A DNA stretch of 64,000 nt from the NCBI RefSeq assembly GCF_003815875.1, contig NZ_CP033924.1:4774001-4838000 (forward strand). The letters are read 5' to 3'. Position 1 is the first letter of the stretch. Every line of letters starts with the position of its first letter. Made by a program: the position numbers and the translations under genes. The notes beneath the pieces were generated by a model. The model saw nothing but the letters and a program-made list of their open reading frames with translations, searched no databases and was not told where the DNA came from. Of the stretch, positions 27,367 through 34,022 are shown piece after piece. The stretch comes from Chryseobacterium lactis. Lineage in GTDB: Bacteria > Bacteroidota > Bacteroidia > Flavobacteriales > Weeksellaceae.

Positions 27367-27398
27367 GTTTTTTATTATTTAATTATTTCATTTGTTTT

Positions 27399-27632
27399 AT
27401 GACAGATATAAACGAGAAAATTTGTTCATACATTACAAAAAAATGGTTGATACCTTGGCTTCAAGAAGGCAAGTCACAAAATTCTTTTGCCAAAAATCAT
27501 GGTGTAGAAGAAAGTACCATTAGAAAAATTAAAAGTGAAGAAACATACAGAATACCAGTCGAAACACTTTTTAAACTATGTGAAGCAAGAAAAATTAGTT
27601 TATCTGATTTCTTTAAACTTATAAATGAATAA
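27399..27632 (+). CDS. Small XRE-type helix-turn-helix protein
   Basis: This 77-residue protein starts at ATG 27399 (MTDINEKICSYITKKW). The longer frame upstream overlaps the divergent gene and is rejected. The core QNSFAKNHGVEESTIRKIKS is a helix-turn-helix with the shape of Cro/CI-type repressors. It ends KISLSDFFKLINE, as many short XRE proteins of Flavobacteriia do. It sits directly before the four-gene operon starting at 27818 and may control it or the divergent gene. A short hairpin terminator follows at once. Confidence 0.75.
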   Translation: MTDINEKICSYITKKWLIPWLQEGKSQNSFAKNHGVEESTIRKIKSEETYRIPVETLFKLCEARKISLSDFFKLINE

Positions 27633-27659
27633 TCCTGACGAGAGTTGGGATTTTTTTGT
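27631..27659 (+). terminator. Terminator-like repeat, copy 1 (identical to 57591-57619)
   Basis: The 29 bases that start AATCCTGACGAGAGTTGGGA and end in TTTTTTTGT recur exactly at 57591. AATCC and GGATT pair, followed by a T run. This copy overlaps the XRE stop codon. Confidence 0.65.
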
Positions 27660-27774
27660 GATTAAATTTTCGCAATCTTTAAGAAATTCCGTGATAATAC
27701 TGATCGAAAATTTTAGGGAGATTTTTATTTTTGGTGTTTACGGAAAACCATAAAAATCAAAATATATTAATTTA

Positions 27775-27782
27775 TATATTTG
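27775..27782 (+). promoter_or_regulatory. Promoter -7 box for the QueC-containing operon
   Basis: TATATTTG, an exact TAnnTTTG match, lies 35 bases before the first gene of the operon, giving an expected leader of about 30 bases. Confidence 0.55.
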
Positions 27783-27817
27783 GTATTATATTACATTTTA
27801 ACTAAAACTAAAAAACT

Positions 27818-28183
27818 ATGGGCAGTACAGGATCTGGAAACTTTTCTGATTTTCAAGGACATAAGAGCAACAACCCTAACCAAGGTGGCAGCTCAGTTAA
27901 TTCTGAATGTGGTAAAGCCTTTTCTACAGACTTGGAAGATGTTGAAATATCAACATATTACACCACTAACAATAAACTACCAGAGGTAAATTCTAAAATT
28001 AGCATATCATTCAATGGAACGCGAATTGTAGCTTTATTAAATGATTATGAAATTGGAAATTTGCCTACAAAATTTAATTATTTAATAGCATGCTTACAAG
28101 ATTACAATTATGTCGGAATCATATCAAGCACAACTATAACCCCCATTTCAACAGTAACAATTAATGTAACGCCTAATGAATAA
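27818..28183 (+). CDS. Small operon protein with Gly/Ser-rich N-terminus (unknown function)
   Basis: This protein of 121 residues begins MGSTGSGNFSDFQG. A disordered, Gly/Asn/Ser-rich region runs to about residue 30. A compact beta-rich domain follows, with PEVNSKISISFNGTRIVALL and a C-terminal strand TPISTVTINV. It has no signal peptide. Removal of Met would expose an N-terminal Gly. It is the first gene of an operon whose third gene is QueC-like and overlaps the next gene by 8 bases. From memory, QatB of the Qat defence system also begins MGTS. This protein may therefore be the substrate or partner of the QueC-like enzyme, which is inference. Confidence 0.65.
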   Translation: MGSTGSGNFSDFQGHKSNNPNQGGSSVNSECGKAFSTDLEDVEISTYYTTNNKLPEVNSKISISFNGTRIVALLNDYEIGNLPTKFNYLIACLQDYNYVGIISSTTITPISTVTINVTPNE

Positions 28184-29483
28184 TATTTGTCTCTTAGGAG
28201 ATATCATGGTAGATGTTACATTAAAAAACAGCAAGGATGACCTTAAAATGCGGTTAGGTGGTATTATTCACTCAGCTCGAGCTCTATGGGCAGTATCTAA
28301 TAAATATGAAATAGCTTACATATCGCCTGAATATTTAGATGAAAGAATAAAAACATTTACTGAAACCCTTGGAAACCCAGTTACATTTAAAATAGCAACA
28401 ACCACAAACTCTCCAAATATAATTTTAATAAGTGAACCAAAAGAGATTGGTGACCAAGGTTATGAATTACTTCTACGTGATGAAATAATTTTTGACTATA
28501 ATAATGATCCAGTTATAACTGAAAATCGGATATTAATAACTTTAGGTCAATTCGACATACAGGAAGTACTATCTAAAGTAAAAAATAAAAAACAAAAAAT
28601 TAGTCTAGAATTAGGCGAAAATAGTATTGAAGTTCTAAAGGTAACTCAAACAAGATTTGAGAATATTTATGTATCCACATCATCAAAAATTTTTAAAAAG
28701 TTTATAACTAATAATGATAATTTTTCTTTTGAGGAATTTGCAAGTTTCTTTGAACCACATTGTAATCAACTTATATTAAAAGAAAACAGAGGAGGAACTA
28801 GATTATATTCGTTCAATGAAAAAAAGGTATATCAAGTTTCATCGCAAACAAAACCTGTCGTACATTCGGTAGGAGTTGGTGATGTATTTAATGCTATTTT
28901 TGAATCTGAAATTTATAATAATATATTTGATAATTTAACCATCGCTTCTTTTATAGCCATGGAATATGCTTCAACTACTTTTCCAAATAATTTCAAAGAA
29001 GCCGTAAATCGTTATATGGAGATACCGATTGAAAATCTAAGAAATCTCACAGGAATAACTTTAAATTGGGAAAAGAGAAGTAATATAAATATTTACTTAG
29101 CAGCCCCTGATTTTGATTTTGTAGATACCAATCACATAGATTTATTATTTCAGGCTTTACAATATCATAATTTTCGTCCTAGAAGGCCAATTAAAGAAAA
29201 TGGCCAAATGAATGAAGACGATAGTGAAGATCAGAAAAAACAAATTTATCAAAATGACATGAAAATATTAAATGAATGTCAGCTTATGATTGCGACTCTT
29301 TTATATAATGATCCTGGAACACTAGTCGAGATAGGAATCGCATCTGAAAAAAGAATGCCTATTATCATCTTTGACCCCTATGATATTGCTAAAAACTGTA
29401 TGTTAACAAATTCTGTTACTTTTATTTCAAATAATATGGATGAAGTAGTCAGTGAAGTATTTCAATTAAGCTCTAAATTATGA
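28176..29483 (+). CDS. PfkB-like kinase fused to nucleoside 2-deoxyribosyltransferase-like domain
   Basis: This protein of 435 residues has two parts. Residues 1-285 resemble the ribokinase/PfkB fold: CLLGDIMVDVT at 5-15, LGGIIHSARAL at 28-37, and HSVGVGDVF at 230-238. The last corresponds to the family DTxGAGD; the catalytic-base Asp (D236) is kept and the first Asp is His. Residues about 303-435 resemble nucleoside 2-deoxyribosyltransferases: NIYLAAPDFDF, the conserved NDPGTLVEIGIA with the likely catalytic Glu385, and MPIIIFDP. Such a fusion could handle a nucleoside or free base. It overlaps its neighbours by 8 and 4 bases in one operon. Confidence 0.75.
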   Translation: MNNICLLGDIMVDVTLKNSKDDLKMRLGGIIHSARALWAVSNKYEIAYISPEYLDERIKTFTETLGNPVTFKIATTTNSPNIILISEPKEIGDQGYELLLRDEIIFDYNNDPVITENRILITLGQFDIQEVLSKVKNKKQKISLELGENSIEVLKVTQTRFENIYVSTSSKIFKKFITNNDNFSFEEFASFFEPHCNQLILKENRGGTRLYSFNEKKVYQVSSQTKPVVHSVGVGDVFNAIFESEIYNNIFDNLTIASFIAMEYASTTFPNNFKEAVNRYMEIPIENLRNLTGITLNWEKRSNINIYLAAPDFDFVDTNHIDLLFQALQYHNFRPRRPIKENGQMNEDDSEDQKKQIYQNDMKILNECQLMIATLLYNDPGTLVEIGIASEKRMPIIIFDPYDIAKNCMLTNSVTFISNNMDEVVSEVFQLSSKL

Positions 29484-30115
29484 TGAATCTAAATGAAGGT
29501 GTAATCCTTGTATCTGGAGGTTTAGACTCTACAACTCTATGTTATTTATTTATAAAAAATAATATAAACTTCACTCCATTGATAATAAATTACGGTCAAC
29601 ATTGTTTTGATAAAGAATTACAGAGCCTAAAAGTAGTTCTTCCCGAAAAACATTTGAATGACCTTGAAATAATAGATATTTCAGATATATATAAGTTCTC
29701 TAATTCAAAATTTATCAATCCTGCAAATTTATGGGAAGATAATATTACTGCGGATGATTTATATATTCCCTATAGAAATGTATTGCTATTAACCGCTGCA
29801 GCATCTTTTGCAAGAACTTTAAATTATAATTCTGTTTATTCAGCTTTTATTAATAGTAACCATGCAAAAGAAATAGATTGTTCAAATGAATTCTTTAATA
29901 ACCTTGAATCTTTGCTTAGTGAATATGGATCTGTTAAAATTGAAATGCCTTTTAGAAATTTGTCTAAATTTGAAGTCGCAAAACTTGGTATAGAATTAAA
30001 TGCTCCTATAGGAAAAACTTTTTCATGCCAAGCATCACCCATAATACCTTGTGGAGCATGCCCTAATTGTGTTGATAGGCTAGATGCATTGAAAAGAATT
30101 AAAGATGAATTATAA
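29480..30115 (+). CDS. QueC-like 7-cyano-7-deazaguanine synthase family protein
   Basis: This protein of 211 residues has the ATP pyrophosphatase loop SGGLDSTT (12-19). It also has the family motifs INYGQH and IPYRNVLLL, DCSNEF, and four zinc-binding Cys (C183, C191, C194, C197 in CGACPNC). Housekeeping QueC converts carboxydeazaguanine to preQ0. This copy sits in an operon without QueD, QueE or FolE and is sequence-divergent, so a specialised role is likely. QueC-like enzymes also occur in type IV CBASS (Cap9) and in Qat (QatC). Its ATG overlaps the upstream stop, and it overlaps the glycosylase-like gene by 11 bases. Confidence 0.85.
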   Translation: MMNLNEGVILVSGGLDSTTLCYLFIKNNINFTPLIINYGQHCFDKELQSLKVVLPEKHLNDLEIIDISDIYKFSNSKFINPANLWEDNITADDLYIPYRNVLLLTAAASFARTLNYNSVYSAFINSNHAKEIDCSNEFFNNLESLLSEYGSVKIEMPFRNLSKFEVAKLGIELNAPIGKTFSCQASPIIPCGACPNCVDRLDALKRIKDEL

Positions 30116-30746
30116 TATAGAAATAAATAATTTAATAAAGTTTATTGAAAACAATCCTGATTTCAATATAATAAAGAGTAACATATGCTTTTATAATAAC
30201 CATTTAGGAGCTGTGTTGGCTGATATAATTCTCCAAGCGGGGTTAAATTATAAAACAGTTGTATTTCCTCGGGTATTAAATATTTATAAAAATTATGAAT
30301 CAGCAAATGATTTAAATGGCTTAATTACTATTTTAGAACAAACAAACATATCAGAGTTTTTACAGTGGAAAAACGAAATAAAAATATCTAGGTTTAAATC
30401 TGTTATAGAATATTTAGTAGAAAACAGAATATCTGACAGCTACGATTTATCTATTCATCTGCAAAATCCTATCCATGCTAATGAATTTTTAAATATACAA
30501 GGTATTGGTAATAAGACTTTAGATTATTTCCTTAAGTTGATGAATGTAGAAACAATAGCTGTTGATAGGCATATTATAAATTTTTTAGTAAAAGCTGATA
30601 TCGAATTTGTAAATTATAATTCAGCAAAAAAAATTGTAGAATATACAGCCGATATTTTAGAAATATCAAGAAGGGATATGGATTATAGTATTTGGAAATT
30701 TATGTCTAATAAAAATAAGCCACAAATACTGGAATTAGAATTTTAA
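30105..30746 (+). CDS. Helix-hairpin-helix DNA glycosylase-like protein
   Basis: This 213-residue protein carries the HhH-GPD signature. The hairpin IQGIGNKTLDYFLKL has K137 at the position of the catalytic Lys of Endo III/OGG bifunctional glycosylases. IAVDRHIINFL supplies D154, the conserved catalytic Asp. There is no C-terminal iron-sulphur Cys cluster, so it is closer to OGG/AlkA-type than to Endo III. Type IV CBASS carries an OGG-like protein (Cap11) next to its QueC-like protein, as here. The gene overlaps the QueC-like gene and ends the operon. Confidence 0.8.
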   Translation: MNYNIEINNLIKFIENNPDFNIIKSNICFYNNHLGAVLADIILQAGLNYKTVVFPRVLNIYKNYESANDLNGLITILEQTNISEFLQWKNEIKISRFKSVIEYLVENRISDSYDLSIHLQNPIHANEFLNIQGIGNKTLDYFLKLMNVETIAVDRHIINFLVKADIEFVNYNSAKKIVEYTADILEISRRDMDYSIWKFMSNKNKPQILELEF

Positions 30747-31130
30747 AACTTCTATAATACAGTTAGTCAGTTCCTCTGTTCACTTTAACCTCCCACCCTT
30801 GGAGCAAGTTTAAAGGACATGAGCTTAATTATCAATTCAAAGTCGGAAGATTTTATGCAGCAGAGGAAATCCTGTAAAAATACGAATCAAAATTCTAAGA
30901 TGTTTTTTATTTTTGTTCATTACAGAAATCCGTAAGAAACTTAATCCATTGATTTATACATTTGAGAATTTAAATTATGTTTTAACTACAATTAAGGCCT
31001 AAATTAATGACATTAAAATTTAATAAAACATGTTCAAAAACAAACTGTAAATCAGAAGATTATATATCGGGTTAGCATTTTATAATTATCGTTATCAAAT
31101 GCTTAAGATATACAATATAAAAACTTAACC
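30747..31130. other. 384-base intergenic region before the NACHT gene
   Basis: It holds copy 1 of repeat family A (30795-30866). The rest is AT-rich sequence with no gene and no obvious promoter box, although the NACHT gene must be expressed from here or by read-through. Confidence 0.55.
30795..30866 (+). repeat. Repeat family A, copy 1
   Basis: It matches the consensus GGAGCAAGTNTAAAGGAAAT, NATCTTATTTACCAGCTCAAA, GTCGGAAGACTTTGCGCAGC in that order. This copy is the most diverged and lies 50 bases after the HhH gene. Confidence 0.65.
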
Positions 31131-32648
31131 ATGAATGAACTAATTGAAACTTTTTTCAATCGCTATTTTGAGCCTCAAATATCCAAAATCTTATCTGGAT
31201 TTATAAACTTCGGAGCTATTGGTACAGCAATAACCATCATCACTAAATACTTATATAGTTTATTTTTAAAAAGAAAAAACAATCTTAATCTTAAACCATA
31301 TTATACAAATTCAGTTCTAAAATCTGCTAAAAAAAAGTATATCCGTTCAAAATGTCAAAATATAGATCCTTCAAACGAAATTGAATACAATAGTAATTTT
31401 GCATTTGTAGTTCGTGAGGATTTGCTTAATTTTTTTTTAAAGAATGTTTTTAGAATAAAAGACATTGAACAGAAATTTTATTTAATTTTAGGAGATGCTG
31501 GCATGGGAAAAACTACATTTCTTCTAAACTTATTTAGACTCTATAACAAAAACATTCGAAATATTGCTTTTTCAGACACAAAAATAAAGCTATTACCTTT
31601 AGGAGAAAATTTTGATGAATTAAAAAAAATAATTTCTGAAATTTCAGATCCTGAAAAAACTATATTACTATTAGATGCTCTCGATGAATCTAATCTTTTT
31701 TTCCATGAACAGACAAATAATTATGCCTTATTCTTTGACAAATTAATAAATTTAGTATCTCATTTTAAACAAGTAATAATAACTTGTCGAACTAATTTTT
31801 TTATAAATGAAAAGGATGAACCATTCGAACTAAAAATAAAAAAATATAATACAGAAGGGAATGGTTTTCACATTATCAAAAAGGTCTACCTTTCTCCATT
31901 TAATCAAACTGATGTTAACAAATATCTACATAATACATTCCCATTTTGGGAAATTGAAAAAAAGGAAAAGGCAAAAAAAATTATTCTGAGTACAAAAGAT
32001 ATTTTCTTCCGCCCTATGTTACTATCCTATATTGAGGATTTGGTAAAATTAAATAGGAGTGATTTCTTAAAATTTGAAGTATATGAAACATTAATTGAAG
32101 CTTGGATTGACAGAGAATCCAAAAAATATTTTGATTCAGAACGATATATCTTTAAAAACAATTTATATTTCTTCACATATGAACTAGCAATATCTATTTA
32201 TAATAACTATAAAGAAAATGGATATTTTATAAGTTTTGAAGAATCACAAGCAATTGCCGTGAGAAATAATATCAATTTAAACGAATTAGAGATTCGTAGC
32301 AGAACACTTTTAAACAGAAACTCAAATGGAGATTATAAGTTTTCTCATAAAACAATTTTGGAATGCATTTTATCGTATTTTTCTTTTCTATCAAGAAAGC
32401 ACATAGTTGGTTTAGATGAATTTGAAATTTTTTATGATTTAGAAAATTTTGATTTTGCAAAAAATTTAGTTGAAGAATTACATCTTAATTATAAGCGTAC
32501 TTTCAAGCTCCCTAATATTTACGAAAGTGATATGATTGCAAATGAACATATTTCTAAAGTAATAAAAGAAAAGTATAAAAATAAGAATCCTACAATAGTA
32601 TGGCAAAATGGTTCAAAATATAGAGTCCATTTACAAGATATTGGATAA
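31131..32648 (+). CDS. Membrane-anchored NACHT/STAND-type NTPase
   Basis: This protein of 505 residues has an N-terminal amphipathic and membrane-spanning stretch at about 22-46 (INFGAIGTAITIITKYLY), then a P-loop NTPase. Walker A is GDAGMGKTT (121-129). Walker B is ILLLDALDE (178-186), with the extra acidic residues typical of NACHT. Also present are sensor VIITCRT, a FFRPMLLSYI helix and KFSHKTILEC of the winged-helix region. Only about 80 residues follow, so the usual long C-terminal sensor repeats are missing. Bacterial NACHT proteins often protect against phages, and a membrane anchor suggests membrane damage as output. It is on the same strand as the QueC operon, 384 bases downstream. 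Confidence 0.8.
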   Translation: MNELIETFFNRYFEPQISKILSGFINFGAIGTAITIITKYLYSLFLKRKNNLNLKPYYTNSVLKSAKKKYIRSKCQNIDPSNEIEYNSNFAFVVREDLLNFFLKNVFRIKDIEQKFYLILGDAGMGKTTFLLNLFRLYNKNIRNIAFSDTKIKLLPLGENFDELKKIISEISDPEKTILLLDALDESNLFFHEQTNNYALFFDKLINLVSHFKQVIITCRTNFFINEKDEPFELKIKKYNTEGNGFHIIKKVYLSPFNQTDVNKYLHNTFPFWEIEKKEKAKKIILSTKDIFFRPMLLSYIEDLVKLNRSDFLKFEVYETLIEAWIDRESKKYFDSERYIFKNNLYFFTYELAISIYNNYKENGYFISFEESQAIAVRNNINLNELEIRSRTLLNRNSNGDYKFSHKTILECILSYFSFLSRKHIVGLDEFEIFYDLENFDFAKNLVEELHLNYKRTFKLPNIYESDMIANEHISKVIKEKYKNKNPTIVWQNGSKYRVHLQDIG

Positions 32649-32651
32649 ATC

Positions 32652-32735
32652 CTCACTCTCTGAAGTCTCCTGACTTTGGAGTAAATTTAAAGAAAATAAC
32701 CTTATTTACCAGTCAAATCCAAAGACTTTACGATT
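32652..32735 (+). repeat. Repeat family A, copy 2
   Basis: CTCTGAAGTCTCCTGACTTTGGAG is followed by the shared ATTTAAAG and CTTATTTACCAG parts. It lies between the convergent NACHT and patatin genes, ending 7 bases from the patatin stop. Confidence 0.7.
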
Positions 32736-32741
32736 GAAAAT

Positions 32742-33659
32742 TCATAGGTCTGCAGGCTTCGCTTTTAACAATAAACTTTTGCATTCGGTGGTTTGGAAAA
32801 GCTCCAGTCCTTCCTGCCACCATTTCGTCATCTCCTCTTTATCAAATATAAATGAATGGGTGGTAAGTATCCTGTTGATAAAAAAGAAATTGATGTGTAC
32901 ATTGGTGGTTGCCGCTTCCAACTGTGAAATAATAAGATCGTCACTGGCAATCTGATTCAGCATAAAATCTGTGGTACGGGCAAAAACATCCAATACATTC
33001 TGGAGAGGTGGATTATTGTATGACGTTTTTTCCAGCCGCAATACAATGGCATCTATGGATGATGCTCCTTTTTCCAGGGCGTACTGTAAAGGGATAAGGT
33101 TTCCAAAGCCTCCGTCAGCATATTCATTTCCGTTCTTCCGGCATAAGCTCATTAGAGGAACCATATTGGATGAAGCCCAGATCCAGTCGCAAAAATCCTC
33201 ATAACTGTGTTCATTAGAAGACTTATACTCTATTTGCTGCGTTGTAAGGTTGGCTACTGTGACTACAATTTCTTTTTTCAGCTCTTTTATTTTTTCAAAA
33301 TCCCGCTTTGTAAAGCTATTGCGGATAAGATTTCTGAGGTTGGTACTGTCTCCTAATGTCTTTTGTCTTTTTATAAACTGCCTGATAATCGCCAGATGAT
33401 TGATCCCTACTTTTACTTCACCGTTCTTCTTCGTTATTTTAAACGGACAAACCGTAAAAATATCGGACTGCTCGATGGTGGTATATAGCTTTTTAATTCT
33501 TTGGATATCTCCAAGAGCCAGAAAAGGAATCAGAAGACTTCCGGTTGAAGTCCCTACAAAGAGTTCATAGTCGTTTTTATTATGTTCTATAAGATGTTCA
33601 GCTACCCCGCCTGCAAAAGCACCTTTGCTCCCTCCTCCTGAAATGACCAATGCTTTCAT
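32742..33659 (-). CDS. Patatin-like phospholipase
   Basis: This protein of 305 residues has the full patatin signature: the oxyanion loop SGGGSKGAFAGG at 7-18, the nucleophile Ser in GTSTGS (near residue 39), and the catalytic Asp in YADGGFGN (near 182). No signal peptide is seen, so it is cytoplasmic or membrane-associated. It should hydrolyse acyl esters of phospholipids. Patatins occur as effectors in CBASS and other defence systems, but this one faces the opposite way, its base composition is closer to core genes, and repeat copy 2 separates it from the island. A housekeeping lipase is more likely. Confidence 0.9.
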   Translation of the reverse strand: MKALVISGGGSKGAFAGGVAEHLIEHNKNDYELFVGTSTGSLLIPFLALGDIQRIKKLYTTIEQSDIFTVCPFKITKKNGEVKVGINHLAIIRQFIKRQKTLGDSTNLRNLIRNSFTKRDFEKIKELKKEIVVTVANLTTQQIEYKSSNEHSYEDFCDWIWASSNMVPLMSLCRKNGNEYADGGFGNLIPLQYALEKGASSIDAIVLRLEKTSYNNPPLQNVLDVFARTTDFMLNQIASDDLIISQLEAATTNVHINFFFINRILTTHSFIFDKEEMTKWWQEGLELFQTTECKSLLLKAKPADL

Positions 33660-34022
33660 AATTGATTTAAAATTAACATAGTACTAATGTAATAATAAAT
33701 CAAATATGTTATTCATAATACATTCAACCCACTACAAGATTGAACACACCAAAGCATATATTCACCTGACTATTCCATGTATGGAAATTAAATCCCCCGT
33801 TCTCTGAAGTCTCCTGGCTTCGGAGCAAGTATAAAGGAAATAATCTTATTTACCAGCTCAAAATCAGAAGACGTTGCACAGCAGACTCTGGATAGTATCG
33901 ATGTTGATGAAGAGACCAATGGCAATTTCTTCACTCCTCTTTCCATTACTGCTTGCTAATGGCTCGTTATTATCAGATATCTTCGTAAATAAGGAACGAG
34001 ATGCAGCGGTTTAAATTAGTTT
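33660..34022. other. 363-base intergenic region
   Basis: No gene is visible. It contains repeat copy 3 (33793-33895) and the upstream region of the patatin gene. Sequence after the repeat, up to the serine hydrolase stop, shows no further structure. Confidence 0.55.
33793..33895 (+). repeat. Repeat family A, copy 3
   Basis: This is the most complete copy: TCTCTGAAGTCTCCTGGCTT, CGGAGCAAGTATAAAGGAAA, TAATCTTATTTACCAGCTCA and onward to GCAGACTC. GAAG-TCTCCTGG-CTTC is a small internal inverted repeat at the left end. Confidence 0.7.

Noticed and set aside
29480..30115. Housekeeping QueC for queuosine synthesis
   Set aside because: No queD, queE or folE nearby; the gene overlaps defence-like partners and lies in an atypically AT-rich island.
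29480..30746. Complete type IV CBASS locus
   Set aside because: The QueC-like and OGG-like genes fit, but no CD-NTase, TGT or recognised CBASS effector was found within the operon or directly beside it.
32742..33659. Patatin as effector of the defence island
   Set aside because: It faces the opposite direction, is separated by a repeat and looks compositionally like core genes.
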